NCBI GenBank assembly: GCA_028571685.1
Contig: CM053146.1
Location: 23,719,431 to 23,783,430, forward strand
DNA: 64,000 nucleotides
Reading direction: 5' to 3'
From: Heterohyrax brucei
Lineage: Eukaryota > Chordata > Mammalia > Hyracoidea > Procaviidae
Below the pieces are notes generated by a model that was given only the letters and a program-made list of their open reading frames with translations, was not told where the DNA came from and did no database searches. The translations under genes and the position numbers were made by a program. Shown piece after piece: positions 33,713-44,638 of this stretch (the first letter of the stretch is position 1; the number at the start of each line of letters is the position of its first letter).

Positions 33713-34229
33713 GTTAACCCTAAGTCAGCCTGCTGACCATTTTTATTTTCTTCAAATCATTTTGGATAGTAACTGCTCTGAAGTTATGAATTTACTAGAA
33801 CCACCTTAACGGAAAGTCATGAAATTCCAAAGGGGGAAAAATGCTTAATTGTCACTAGTGTTAATAATGAAGATAAAATCTAGCTTTGCAGCATTGGTAG
33901 GAGGCGTACATTTTGGGAGCCAGAACAAGGGCTACAGACATCTCCACCCACACCAGGTTCGGGTTGGCGGGGTTCCCTAATAGAGAGCTTAGGTTTCCAG
34001 TCTCCTGGCTCTGTGCAGTGTTGGAACTTCACCCACTAGGCTTGATTGAACTTTAATGGCTCTTTTCTGTTTGCATATTCATGCAGATCATAGGCATGTG
34101 TCTTGTAAATCAACTGATGAGAAATTAGGGTTGACAAAGACCAGGTTCACTCTAGGGAATCTCAGAGGGACACCATTGGCCACTGGGATAGTAAAGCTCC
34201 CTGAGGCTGGGCACATCCTCACTGAACCA
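33713..34229. other. Single-copy stretch
   Basis: No recognised repeat or gene. Slightly GC-rich around 33940-34020. Confidence 0.35.
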
Positions 34230-34370
34230 CTGAGTCAATTCCTTTTCATGGTGACTTGATAGGACTGAGTAGAACTGCTCCATTGGTTTTCCCAGGAGCA
34301 CCTGGTAGATTCGAACTGCTAACCTTTGGTTAGCGTCCACAGCACTGAACCACTACATCAGCTGGGTTTA
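34230..34370 (-). mobile_element. AfroSINE, reverse
   Basis: 'GAGTAGAACTGCTCCATTGG', 'CACCTGGTAGATTCGAACTG' (B box complement with CpG), 'CTGAACCACTACATCAGCTG'. Confidence 0.85.
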
Positions 34371-34511
34371 ATGGATTCAAGCAAAAATTCCTCTGGATCG
34401 AGAAGCTGTGTTGCTGAAGACTTCTTATTGCTAGTTGCTCATCAAGTCCTCTTACCACCATAAGGAAAGGAAAAACACAAATGCACAAGAAAATGAAAAG
34501 CAAAGGAAAAC

Positions 34512-34622
34512 TAACATTTTAAAATCATCTACTGAGGATATGCATTATTTCCTTTAATACCTTCAACAGAAGTAGGAGGAAGATACTATTAACCCCATAT
34601 TATAGTTGAAGATAGGCTCATC
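34512..34622 (-). mobile_element. MIR SINE fragment, reverse
   Basis: 'ATATGCATTATTTCCTTTAA', 'AGATACTATTAACCCCATAT', 'TAGTTGAAGATAGGCTCATC'. Confidence 0.65.
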
Positions 34623-34689
34623 AGACATAATGTTGGCAGCAGCTCCAGACTCCCATGTCGGCTAACTTACTTTACTGATCCCTCAACAG

Positions 34690-34840
34690 ACAGGGCATCT
34701 TACTCTACTCCACAGAGGAAAAACCGGCAGGAGGTCTGTTCAACCCAAACACGTACATTGCAGACCAGAACAACTGTCCTAAGAAGGGAGTCCTGGAACC
34801 CATCATATGTGATACTGAAGCTGCAACCTGGTCCAGTTAA
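34690..34840 (+). CDS. Candidate small coding exon or retrocopy scrap, unidentified
   Basis: A plus-strand frame open from 34679 to a TAA at 34838-34840. It is preceded by an acceptor-like stretch ('CTTTACTGATCCCTCAACAG', AG at 34688-34689; a second AG at 34692-34693 would keep phase 0). The 50-odd codons favour C or G in third position more than the surrounding DNA. The peptide includes 'EEKPAGGLFNPNTYIADQN' and 'CPKKGVLEPIICDTEAATW'. Reading through the stop, the frame stays open for about 30 more codons. There is no strong donor after it. I do not recognise the protein, and chance is still the simplest explanation. Confidence 0.2.
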
Positions 34841-35439
34841 TTCTACCTTCAGCAATCTTCCGCTGCGCTTGAACTTCTGCTAATAATGAGGAGGCAGACG
34901 TTAGGGGAGATAAAAATAATTACGTTATAACAATCCAAACTAATGAGTAATTTAAGAGTAACCAGGGAACCCAAAAAAATGACCCTGAACTGTTCTGTTG
35001 GGAGGCAGAGAAGGAGCAGTAGTTACAAGCCCAATGGCACTGGATATTAAGGGACCAGGAAAGCCGTTGTCCTGAGCATAGCATATACTGCCATCGTTAT
35101 GCTGTGTGTTAAGTAAAATTTAAGACTTTTTAAAAGATAGAGACTGTTTCTTTTAATGAAAACAAAAATAAGCTTTAGTCACACAGCCTCAAATAATTTC
35201 AGTTGACATCGGAGAAAAACAAAAAGTTACACACATAGATGTTTAGAAAAGTCCATCGCTGCATAAAGGCGCAGCATGGAAGGTAACTCTCCCCTCCTCC
35301 CACATCTGAAATTACATTCTCAGTGGTAATACCACTGACAGTTTTTGATTTTTGCAAAGCGTGTAGCCTGAATCAATGCATCAGCAGAGTGCCTATGACT
35401 CTGTGTCCCTTCTTTCCATGAGTACATGTTTTTTCATAT
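34841..35439. other. Single-copy stretch
   Basis: No recognised repeat or gene between the candidate exon and the old L1M. Confidence 0.35.
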
Positions 35440-36188
35440 ACATATTTTTCCCTAAGAAACTATATCATACAGCTCATCTACCTCTTTTCATTCAAGTAAC
35501 AGTTCTTTAGAACTCCTTCCACATCAACACTTACCTCATTATTAGTTTCAGCTGTATATTTGTTCCTAATATGGCTATGTCATAAAAATTATTGCGAGCC
35601 AAGCCAAGTGCCATCAAGTCGGATCATGGCGACCTAATCTTTCATTGGTGGACATATAGTTTACAGTTTTTTAAAACAAATTTATAAACAATACTGAAGT
35701 AAATAACCTTGTGCATCTATTTTGGCAAGTGCTTACAACAGTATAAATATATTCAAATGACTGTGTCCTAAAAATGAGCTTATTACTCAAAGGGAGCAAG
35801 CCTGCGAGTCTAGTTCTTGAAGATATTTGTAGTTGTCCTCTAGAAAGTTTACTCCAGTTTACATTCTCAGCAGTGATGTGTAAAACGAATTCTACACACA
35901 GTTGTCAATCTTAAAATTATCAGAGCCTTCAATTTTCACTCTTTTATAATAAGTTGTAAAAATTGTCAGTGCTTTTTTAAAATTATGAATGAGATTCTCT
36001 ATTCTCTACTGATTGCCTATTCACAAGATTTGCCCATGTTTTTCTTTCTTCTTACTGTTCTGAGCTGTCTACTAACAAAAAAATTCTCCTTCATGTATGT
36101 GTGTCAAATATTTTTCCTGGTTTTTGTTTGTCTTTTGGCCTTCCGTATATATATTGCTTATAGATGCTTTAAGCTTTCCACTCATTGA
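35440..36188 (-). mobile_element. Ancient L1M ORF2 3' region, antisense
   Basis: 'TTCCTAATATGGCTATGTCA', 'ACATATAGTTTACAG', 'CTCCAGTTTACATTCTCAGC', 'TTTCCTGGTTTTTGTTTGTC': the reversed order of old mammalian L1 ORF2 end and 3' UTR. Very diverged. A SINE scrap lies inside at 35592-35640. Confidence 0.65.
35592..35640 (-). mobile_element. Short AfroSINE 3' tail in L1M
   Basis: 'GCCAAGCCAAGTGCCATCAA' and 'GTCGGATCATGGCGACCTAA': the reverse of the AfroSINE 3' end, CpG-retaining, with the same 'TTGGCTTGGC' tail as at 17422-17468. Confidence 0.7.
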
Positions 36189-36189
36189 A

Positions 36190-38985
36190 ATTGTTGTTTT
36201 ATTCTTTTGTGATTAATTTATTTTTTGTGATTAAGTGAAAGTAAACAATCCAAATTAATTTTGCATTCCCACCTACCTGCAGCTGTTTCTGCTCACCTTG
36301 CCCAGTGACAGCACAACCCTCCTTTTCATTCTATACTTCTTGTATCCTCTGAACAAGCTCCTGTCCCCTCCTCTGCAGCCTCTCCTCTCCCATCTAGGAA
36401 AAGACCAGTAGGACAACATCCAATAAATGCATAGATCCATAAAGTACACACACCGTATGATCACACTATGTCCCCAAGTCCAGACCATTTTTACCTGAGG
36501 AGTTGACCTCAATAGTGTTTTCTGGTCAGGGGCAGCAACAGGTCTAGGGGCCATGCTCCCAGGGTCAGAGTTCTTGAGGTGCACCCCTCTTGTCACAGGG
36601 ACTCAATATTGTGTGCCCCACATGGCTGTCTTTGGTGGTGGCTGGGCACTATCTGGTTATTGTGGTCACATGTTGACACAGTGTCCCATTCACATGGGTC
36701 CTTCTGACTCTGGGCTCTTTTTACCTCATTTCTTTGTTGTTCTCAGTGGTGAACTGTTCCAGATGAGATTGGATCATTTGATGTATCTCAGATGGCAGCT
36801 GGTTAGCTTTTAAGATCCTAGATGCCATTTACCAATATGGTGTGCAGAAGACTCTCTTAGTAATAGTCTAGCTTTAACAATCAGCCTAGATGTCTTTCAA
36901 GGCCATGGTCCCCGGACTCCACCACTGTTCTTCTGTCCTTGCTATAGGGGGTTGATATTAGAAGAATTTTCAGTTTGTGGTGAAGTCCAGCTAGGTTGAT
37001 CTACTTTCTACTGTGTGCTGTCCCTGCTTTCACCTAACCAAATTTCTATTAACTATGTAATCTATGACTAACCCTTGCCCTACCTCCCTACCTTTGTAGC
37101 CATCAAGGAGTCTGTACATAGCTCCACTTATATGTCTTATTGCAGGAATCTCATACAATATTTGTCCTTTTGCCACTGACTGATGTCGCTCAGCGTAATG
37201 TCTTCCAACTAAAACCAGGTTATGCAATGCTTCCTAAAATCATCATTGTTCTTTTGAGTGTATGTACGATAGTTTATCCATTCATCTGTTGATGGGCATC
37301 TGAGTTGATTCCATTTTTTACTATCACGGGCTGTGCTGCAATAAACATTTGTGTGCATGTACCTGTTCATGTGATAGCCTTTGTTTCTGTAGGACATATT
37401 CTGAACAGTGGAGTTACCAGATCAAATGGTATACCTATTTCCAGCTTTGTAAGGAAGCACCAAATTGCTTTCCCAAGAGCTTGCACCATTTCACTATCCC
37501 ACAGCAGTGTAGAAGAGTTTCAGTGTTTCCGCAGCCTCTCCAGCATTTGTTGTTTTGTGGTTTTGGGATCATGGCCAACCTTGCTGGAGTGAGATGGTAT
37601 CTTATTGTAGTTTCAATGTGGTTTTCTCTGATAGCTAATGGTCATGAGCATTTCCTCACATATCATTTGGCTGCCTAGATCTCCTCTTTGGCAAAGTGTC
37701 TGTCCATCTCCTTTGCCCTTTGCTTAACTGAGTTATTTACCTTTTTCTTGCTGATATTTGGCAGGCCTTATAGATTATGGAGATCAGACATCAGTCCATT
37801 ATGTAGTTTCCAAAAATTTTTTTGCATTCTCTGGTGGTCTTTAACTCTTTTGATAAAGCCTTTGAATGAGCAAAAGTGTTTCAGTCTTAGTAGTTCCTGT
37901 TTATATACTTTCTCTTCTGTTGATCATGCTTGTTTGTTAGATTTTGAAGTCTGTCCAAGCAGTGTATTAGAACTTTCATTGTTGACCTATCTTTTCTTGC
38001 ATGATATTTATTGTTTTAGGTTTGCTATTTACTAAGCCTTTACTAAGCCTTTACTAAGCCAGGGTTTCTTCTCTTTCCAAACAAAATTGGTGATATGTTT
38101 CTCCATCTCAATAAAAAATGACACTGGAATTTGTATTGGGATTGCATTGCATAAGTAGATCACTTTAGGTAAAATTGGCTTAGGTAAAATAGTCATCTTG
38201 ACAATGTTGAGTCTTCCTGTCCACGAGCAGGGTAGGTTTCTCCAATTTTGTAAGTTGTTTTTTTTTTTTTTTTTTTTTTGATTTCTTGCAGTAAGGTCTT
38301 GTAGTTCCCTCTGTATAGGTCTCTTATTTCTCTAGTTAGATTTATTCCTAGACATTTTATCTTCTTTGGGGCTATAGTAAATGGTATTGATTTGGTGATT
38401 TCTTCTTTGATGAACTCTTTGTTAATATGAAGGAATCCTACTGATTTACTTATGTTTATCATGTATCCTGATACTTTGCTAAACTCCTCTATTAGCTCCA
38501 GTAGTTTACCTATGGATTCCTTTGGGTTGTCTATATATAGAATCACATCATCTGGGAATAGGGAGATTTTTACTTCTTCATTCCCAATATGGATGCCCTT
38601 TAATTCTTTGTCTTATCTAATTGCTCTGTCTAGAACTTCTAGCACAATTTTGAATAGAAGTGGTGAGTGTGGGCATCCTTGTCTAATTCCCGTTCTCAAA
38701 GGGAATCCTTTCAGTCTTTCACAATTCAGGACAACGGAGACAGTTGGCCTTGTGTAGATGCCCCTTATCACGTTAAGCAATTTCCCTCCTATTCCTATTT
38801 TTCTGAGAGTCTTTAGCATGAATGGGTGTTGGACTTTGTGAAATATCTTTTCTGTATCAATTGACAAAATCAAGTGATTCTTATCTTTTGTGCTATTTAT
38901 GTGGTTGATTACAGTAATTGTTTTCCTGATGTTGAATGAGACTTGCATCCCTGGAATGAAACCAACTTGATCAAGATGATTTTTT
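36190..38985 (-). mobile_element. L1 LINE, antisense, 5'-truncated in the reverse transcriptase
   Basis: Starts (3' end) with 'TTGTGATTAAGTGAAAGTAA', passes the 3' UTR ('AGATGGCAGCTGGTTAGCTT'), the ORF2 C-terminus, and reverse transcriptase from about 38150 to 38985, where it stops abruptly at a T10 run. In motif C the minus strand reads 'SLFPDDVILY', where L1 has F-A-D-D, so one residue is changed. Inside it is a T run at 38259-38279 (A run in the element). Frames broken. Confidence 0.88.
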
Positions 38986-39026
38986 TTTTTACTTGAGGCA
39001 ACACACACACACACGCTTAAGTACAT
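38193..39026 (-). pseudogene. L1 ORF2 reverse transcriptase remnant
   Basis: Two minus-strand open pieces. 38613-38985 includes '[17 protein letters not shown]', '[16 protein letters not shown]' (motif A) and '[18 protein letters not shown]' (motif B). 38193-38546 includes 'KVSGYMINISKSVGFLH' (thumb). Motif C lies between them in a shifted frame. The first piece's start beyond 38985 is not L1. Confidence 0.85.
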
Positions 39027-40009
39027 TAAAGAAGTATTTATTACTGTTTTGTAAGACTACTTTGCTGTTATTTTCTTAATCAAGAATAAACGATAAGTTC
39101 AAATTTTATCATAGTAAGAAGTTGCTTGTCCTTGTTCTTACTTTTTTAACTCGGGAATGAATATGTATCAGGTTCAAATTCCTTTTCAACATCTGATGAG
39201 ATTATTGATATTTTGACAAAATAATAAGCCTTAGAAGATGTTCATATTTTGAACTTCCTTTCAGAGAGTCAAATTCTAACTGACTGAAGCATAGTATTCT
39301 TTTTACTTTTTTGTACTCCTGTGCTAGTGTGAATATTTGTACATGAGGTGTGAATTGTTGTCAGTCTCAGGGAGCAGTATGTTAGCTGTCTACTTATCAC
39401 CACCTTCACTAGCCTTCCAAACCCTTAGGAAGAAAAATTGTCTGATTCATACTTGAATTCTCAGTACTTATTGTTTAGTACCAGCACATCCATCAATACT
39501 TGTTTAGGAAATTGATGGTAGCAGGGTGCCAGATGAAATCACTTTTTAGTGAAAGTCAATCCCAAGTAGTGTATGGGACAAACTTACACTAAAAATTGCA
39601 TATTGTTTATCTGAAATTAAAACATAATTGTAGAGTTCTTTTGGGGGGGGGCCTAATTTGGTGACCTTAGTTTGGGGCATAAAGAAACGATGTGACAAAT
39701 GCCATGCACCAAATAATACTGACTGGTAACTTCAATGGTAGTCGTGCATCAGAGACTCATGAAGGTTGAAGTGACGAAGGTTAACTGGGTCTAGGAACCT
39801 CTGAGAATGCTTGCAAGTGTTTTAACTGATGTCTCTGTATTTATGTTATATGTCTGTCTTGTGGTTTGAGAGCTTACCTGGTTTTGGAATATTGCTATCA
39901 TAAAAGAAAAAAAAAATTAAACGATACTGAGTTTATAGCAGTGACTAATGCAATAAAATAGAAAAACAAGTAAATGGGCATGTTTAGTGAATGAAGGTAC
40001 TGATTTTTT
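38986..40009 (-). other. Single-copy stretch, possible 3' UTR of the adjacent frame
   Basis: No recognised repeat except (CA)n at 38999-39015 and a C/G run near 39642-39650. On the minus strand it follows the stop of the candidate exon at 40010 and ends with 'AATAAA' (39035-39040) about 45 bases before an A10 run at the L1 junction. That order fits a 3' UTR or a processed retrocopy tail, but AATAAA is common in AT-rich DNA. Confidence 0.25.
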
Positions 40010-40270
40010 TTAAATTTCTTTCCCCTTCAGCACTTGGCTGAGGTAGCTAGTATAAAGCGCCTGGGCCTTGTCACGCTCAGTGGAAACAATAGCAGGCCAA
40101 AAAAGACTTAAGTGTAGCATTGTAGACATCAAGTCATCCTTAATGAGTCCTGGAGAAAACCATTTGTTGGGCAGGCTTGTGAAGACAAGGCTGGCAGCTG
40201 CTGTCCCCTGCTGTATCCCTCCCTTAGTGAAGTGGAGGCCTCTGCCCCATGTTGACACAGCAAAAGCAGT
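40010..40270 (-). CDS. Candidate terminal coding exon or retrocopy, unidentified
   Basis: On the minus strand a strong acceptor-like run 'GAACTCCCTCCTCTTTGCAG' (AG at plus 40271-40272) is followed in phase 0 by 86 open codons and TAA (40010-40012). The peptide is protein-like: 'STWGRGLHFTKGGIQQGTAA', 'LPNKWFSPGLIKDDLMSTM' and 'ERDKAQALYTSYLSQVLKG'. A poly(A) signal and an A10 run lie about 1 kb further on in the same direction. It falls in DNA without recognised repeats. I do not recognise the protein. The plus strand is also open over most of the interval, which lowers confidence: part of the effect may be a stop-poor base composition. Confidence 0.3.
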   Translation of the reverse strand, partial: TAFAVSTWGRGLHFTKGGIQQGTAAASLVFTSLPNKWFSPGLIKDDLMSTMLHLSLFWPAIVSTERDKAQALYTSYLSQVLKGKEI

Positions 40271-40625
40271 CTGCAAAGAGGAGGGAGTTCACTTGCCTGC
40301 AATTTGGAGGGGATTTCCCAAGTAGGAAAAAAAAATGGTGAACCTCTGAAATGGAAAAGCAAGGATGCCAGTGCTTGCTGTTGGCCAGGGACACTTGAAT
40401 GTGGTAATTCTTCAGTCTTACTTGCTCTGTGTTTCAGCAGAAAATTGGCATTCCATAGACTTTTCTAACTTTCAGCCTGAACTCTTAGCATTACCCACCC
40501 TGCAGGGTACATTCTGTCATAATAAATTCCCTCCACTTGTCAAGAGGCACAAGGTTCTCACTTCTAGGTCCTCACCATGTTTTGGGCTACGTTTACAGGG
40601 CATCTTTTACTGTTATTGTTGATTA
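40271..40625. other. Single-copy stretch
   Basis: No recognised repeat. It would be intron if the minus-strand exon is real. Confidence 0.3.
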
Positions 40626-40803
40626 AAAACAAAAACCAAACTCACTGCCATCAAGTTGACTCTGACTCAGAGTGTTCATGTAGGGCAGAGTTGAACTGCT
40701 CCATAGAGTTTCCAAGGACCACCTAGCAGATTTGAGCTGCCGACCTTTTGATTAACGGATGTAGTACTTAACCACTGAACCACCAGGGTTTCTGTTTACT
40801 GTT
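40626..40803 (-). mobile_element. AfroSINE with target-site duplication
   Basis: 'CTCACTGCCATCAAGTTGAC', 'AGAGTTTCCAAGGACCACCT', 'CTGAACCACCAGGGTTTC'. 'TTTACTGTTA' occurs just before (about 40607) and just after (about 40796). Confidence 0.9.
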
Positions 40804-40809
40804 AATTAG

Positions 40810-41050
40810 AGACCATTTTTTCAGAGCAACCTGCTCTGACTCCATCAGGTGCAGTCATGTAGAAGTGCCCTCTGGGATCCCACAGAAGACTAGCAGTGCT
40901 TCTATCATAGCCCTGAGTATACACTTTAAAATCATTTAGACGCCTGTTTCTCCAACTACTCAACTACACTGAGAGAATCACAGTGCAGCTTTCATTGCAT
41001 CCCTTGTGCTTACACTCTGGCATAGTAGAGACTCAGAAAAATTTTCCAAG
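40810..41050 (+). mobile_element. L2 LINE 3' region
   Basis: 'CTGCTCTGACTCCATCAGGT', 'ATTTAGACGCCTGTTTCTCC', 'GCTTTCATTGCATCCCTTGT', 'TACACTCTGGCATAGTAGAG' follow the L2 3' order. Confidence 0.65.
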
Positions 41051-41204
41051 GAAAATTCTATAGATAGTGGCTCAAGCTTTCCCCAAAAGACAAAGAAGGA
41101 AAGATACTTGGTCATCAAGGACAGTCCTAAATTAAGTGAGATTATCTGACATGGTAGACATTTTGTTTCATATCCCTTTATCCAGCTGTGAATACTCAGA
41201 GTGG

Positions 41205-41325
41205 GTTAGCTTTGTGCTAGTTGCCACAAGATTAAAAAGAGAGAAGGAACAAACGTTGACTTCAAGCACATTGTAATCTAAAGTCTGGAGGATGTACCTA
41301 AACACAGAAAACAAGTAAAAGTAAT
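41205..41325 (-). mobile_element. Probable L2-type fragment, reverse
   Basis: 'GCTTTGTGCTAGTTGCCACA', 'TTCAAGCACATTGTAATCTA', 'ACACAGAAAACAAGTAAAAG'. Weak. Confidence 0.4.
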
Positions 41326-41409
41326 ATTAAGTTTATCTATTTTTTAAAACTTATAAGATAATGCGTCTGCCCAGCCATTAACAACAAGAAAATACCCTGT
41401 GAAATAATT

Positions 41410-41413
<4 letters not shown>

Positions 41414-41440
<27 letters not shown>
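41414..41440. repeat. Poly(T) run
   Basis: 27 uninterrupted T, directly before a MIR. No retrocopy-like sequence or poly(A) signal is seen on its right side. Confidence 0.95.
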
Positions 41441-41444
<4 letters not shown>

Positions 41445-41532
41445 ACAGAATACCAGGAAAAAAGTCAGTCCAAGTTTCAATCTAGGCTTACTACTTACAA
41501 ATTGTATGACACATAGTTATAGCTAAAGAAAT
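41441..41532 (+). mobile_element. MIR SINE fragment
   Basis: 'AAGAACAGAATACCAGGAAA', 'AAGTTTCAATCTAGGCTTAC', 'TACTTACAAATTGTATGACA'. Confidence 0.65.
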
Positions 41533-42119
41533 GGGAGATAATATCATTCTTTCACATGAAAGCTCAACCTTAGGATATTTGAACAGAATGTTTGATGTTA
41601 TATATGTGAAAACACTAAATTATTTTTTCTGATTTTTAATGGTGATCATATAGTATGTGCTCATAGCCACACTCTCTCTGATGGCACAGGGTGGTTTTAG
41701 TAATGACCCTAGAATCTGGAAAACTGAGGAAAACAAACTAATCTGAATTCACAGAAGGCCAAACCAAGGCAATATATGTCTGGATGAATGTTACAGTCAG
41801 TCAAGTTCAGGTTTCCACAAGTTCCATATGTCTCATACTTGCTCATCCAGTATCTTTCCCATCAGTGGGTGGGGCTAGGAGAATGGGAAGGGTGAAGATT
41901 GGTACTCTAAAGATCCAAACTCGAGAGCTTTCTAACTCAGCTTGCCACTAAGATTTAGGTTCTTCTAACAGTTCTACATTTCTCTCTCAGACTGTGATCA
42001 AAAGTCTGCTGTTCTTTGTCTCTGTTTAGGGAAAATGGGACAGATACAGCTCTAGGTGTCCTGGGTAAGAACTCAGTTCTCAGCTCTCATAGTGAAGCCG
42101 TTAATTTCTACCTCCTAGA
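41533..42119. other. Single-copy stretch
   Basis: No recognised repeat or gene. Confidence 0.35.
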
Positions 42120-42292
42120 TGTATGCCTGGCACTCTTCTTTGTGCTTTCGCATTCCCTCATCTGTCTTCTGCAACAGGTTGTAAGCACTTTGAGAAAGTG
42201 TCCATGTCTTGTTCATCTCTGTATTCCTTGCACTGAGAGAAGTGCCTAGAATGTAGGAATTACTCAATAAATATCTGATAAACAAATGAAAG
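42120..42292 (+). mobile_element. L2 LINE 3' end
   Basis: 'CAGGTTGTAAGCACTTTGAG', 'CATGTCTTGTTCATCTCTGT', 'GCCTAGAATGTAGGAATTAC', 'TCAATAAATATCTGATAAAC'. A clear L2 terminus. Confidence 0.8.
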
Positions 42293-42679
42293 AAAATGAA
42301 CAAATAAATTAACCAAGCAGAAAAGAAATGTAATTTTGTAAACTTCTAAAAATCTTTTCATAAAAAATCACTTTACTCAGGAAGAGTTGACACATAATTG
42401 TCCTCACTTCTGTCTGTTATGAAACCTTAAAAGATATCTACTTTTATACCAGAACCATATAACACACGGGACTCCCGAGCCATGGCCATGTGTGTGCCAG
42501 GGCTAGATATGTCTTACAGCAGGCAGCTAGGGAGAAGTTGGAGGAGCCCAGTCCCCCAGCTATCCTGATCCTGTGATTTTGGGAGCCTAAATACCTCTGC
42601 TTGTGTGGGAACACCTCTGGCATGTTCACATGTGGCTCTGATCCTGCATTTCTCCCCCTTTAAGTAGGTTCTCTCTGAA
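42293..42679. other. Single-copy stretch
   Basis: No recognised repeat or gene. Confidence 0.35.
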
Positions 42680-42745
42680 TCCATGGGTGGCTCAAATAGC
42701 TGTGCTTAACTACTAACTTAGAGAATCGTGGTTCGGAACGTCTCG
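42680..42745 (+). mobile_element. AfroSINE tRNA-like head fragment
   Basis: 'TGGGTGGCTCAAATAGCTGT', 'GCTTAACTACTAACTTAGAG', 'AATCGTGGTTCGGAACGTCT': decayed A and B boxes. The body is absent; L1 5' sequence follows. Confidence 0.55.
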
Positions 42746-42789
42746 CCAACATAGCACCATAGGCAGAAGTGCCACAGCATCCCTCCACA

Positions 42790-44400
42790 GCAAAGATCAG
42801 GAAAACGAAGTAAAACAGAGACAGACATCAGTCCTGGAACTCAAAGTGTCAAATGAAGAGATAAAGATCTCAGCCAAACACTAAATGGTATAAGAAACTG
42901 ACACAGAACAGAGAGCGAAAAGAGATGAGAGGAAGTTCTCTATCAGCTAATCCAGCATGGACTCCTTTTCTTGGACTTCTGTTGAAGATCAGCAGAAAGA
43001 GATCACAGAGAAGCAGATTCACAGAAATCCCAGCTGAAGACAAAGTACCCAGTAACCACTGATATGTGCTTTTGCACCCACATTTTCTCCCCGCTGCTCT
43101 GTCTCCAAAGCCTCCTGGCTAACTGTGGTGGCTCAGCTGGCCAGCAGAAATGCAGTGTCCATGTTGCTTGGAGTTGTCCTGCCCACATCAGAGACTGGCA
43201 GACAAGGAGTATGTGAAAGCACCTTCAGGAGCTCCCAGCAGGACACAGCTCACCAGTAACCAGTAATACATACTTTCCTAAACATACCTCCTCTCTGCTT
43301 CCTGCAGTTTCTTGAGTAGAAAGAAACTCCTTTAGCTCCAGGTGCATGGATTCTCTGCCCCCGCCCCTCACTGCCCAGCTCCCTGAGTGTCATTTGTCTG
43401 TAGCTGATATTACTTTTTTCTGTTTCTTTTGGTTTCTCCCATGCCTCCCTCTCCCTCCCCACCCCCTTTCTCTCAAACACCAGGCTCCATTTGCTATTTT
43501 TGCCTCTTCCTGAAAGGCTGTTAAGTGTTACTGAACTGGGAAACCACTCCCCTGGCCCATGACACCATGCTGGTGGAATTCTTGAGGCTTTTTTGTTTGT
43601 TTTCTTTTTCTTTTCACAGTTTGGAAGTCCTTTCTAGCTGGGCTGTACTGCACAGCTTAGGACCCACAGCTCCAATCTGTATGCCTGCATCATTGGGATC
43701 CCTAAGGACATTTCATTTTTTTCTTTATTTTTCCTTTTTCTCTCTTTTGCTCCCTATCTTTCTTCATTTCCCAGCTCTCTCCTCACTATACTTTCTTTGT
43801 GGCAGCACCAGTGGGATCCTTGGGGACTTTTTTCCCCTTTTGTTTTTTTCTTTTCCAAATGTTTAAGTAGTTATTTTTTCTTTTCTTCTTTTGCCTTTTT
43901 GTTTTCCTCCATTTCTTGAGTTTTTCATCTCTCTACTCCAATTGTAAGCTCCCTTAGCCTTCTTTTTTGTTTTGGGCTCCTGTTTCTCTGCCTCCACTTC
44001 TTCCCCATACCTATCTTACCTCCATATATCACAACCAACCTGCTCCTTTCTGCTTACACAGTGCCAAGCAACAGAAACAAGCCCTACTAGGATCTGCCCA
44101 ACACTGACTCCTGGACTATACTGTTGGCCCAGTATATGCCTAAGAAAGTCAATCCCAGCACCATCCCCCTTCAGCTGGATCTGCCCTGCTGTACCACAGC
44201 TAGGCAACTGACTCTGCCTGTTTCACAAGAATTAGAAAAATATCATGACCATAGTCATGCAAATAACAAAGAACACATAGGCTGTCTGCTCTGACATAAC
44301 CAAATAAGGCAAAAAAGCAGGACAAAACAAACAAGTCTACAATCAATAAACAAAGACAATAACTACTGAATAGCCCAAATACAGCAATGTCAAAATGTAA
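42790..44400 (+). promoter_or_regulatory. Putative L1 5' UTR
   Basis: A 1.6 kb region before the L1 ORF1. Mixed GC-rich and pyrimidine-rich parts (T/C-rich at 43550-43960). Open frames on both strands are chance. The left edge is uncertain. The family's 5' UTR normally holds the promoter. Confidence 0.5.
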
Positions 44401-44458
44401 AATTTTTTAAAGGATAGAATGGTTCCAATAGGTATCCAAAATAAAACACCAGATGACT

Positions 44459-44638
44459 TTCCAGAAGAAATCAAATCCATTGCTGTTGATTTGATTCTAA
44501 ATCATAGCAACCCTATAGGCAAAATAGAACTGCCCAACAGTGTCTCCAAGGAGCACTTGGTGGATCTGATCTGCTGACCTTCTGGTTAGCAGCTGTAGTA
44601 CTTACCCACTATACCACCAGGGTTTCTTCCAGAAGAAA
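44459..44638 (-). mobile_element. AfroSINE with exact target-site duplication in L1 ORF1
   Basis: Reverse copy 'CCATTGCTGTTGATTTGATT' to 'CTATACCACCAGGGTTTC', flanked on both sides by 'TTCCAGAAGAAA' (44463-44474 and about 44626-44637). It splits the ORF1 coiled-coil region. Confidence 0.92.

Noticed and set aside
41414-41440. 27-base T run as a retrocopy tail
   Set aside because: The adjacent sequence is a MIR with no poly(A) signal or transcript-like body.
43525-43866. 113-codon frame rich in Phe, Leu and Ser, membrane-like
   Set aside because: Pyrimidine-rich L1 5' UTR sequence; the hydrophobic look is a by-product of T/C richness.
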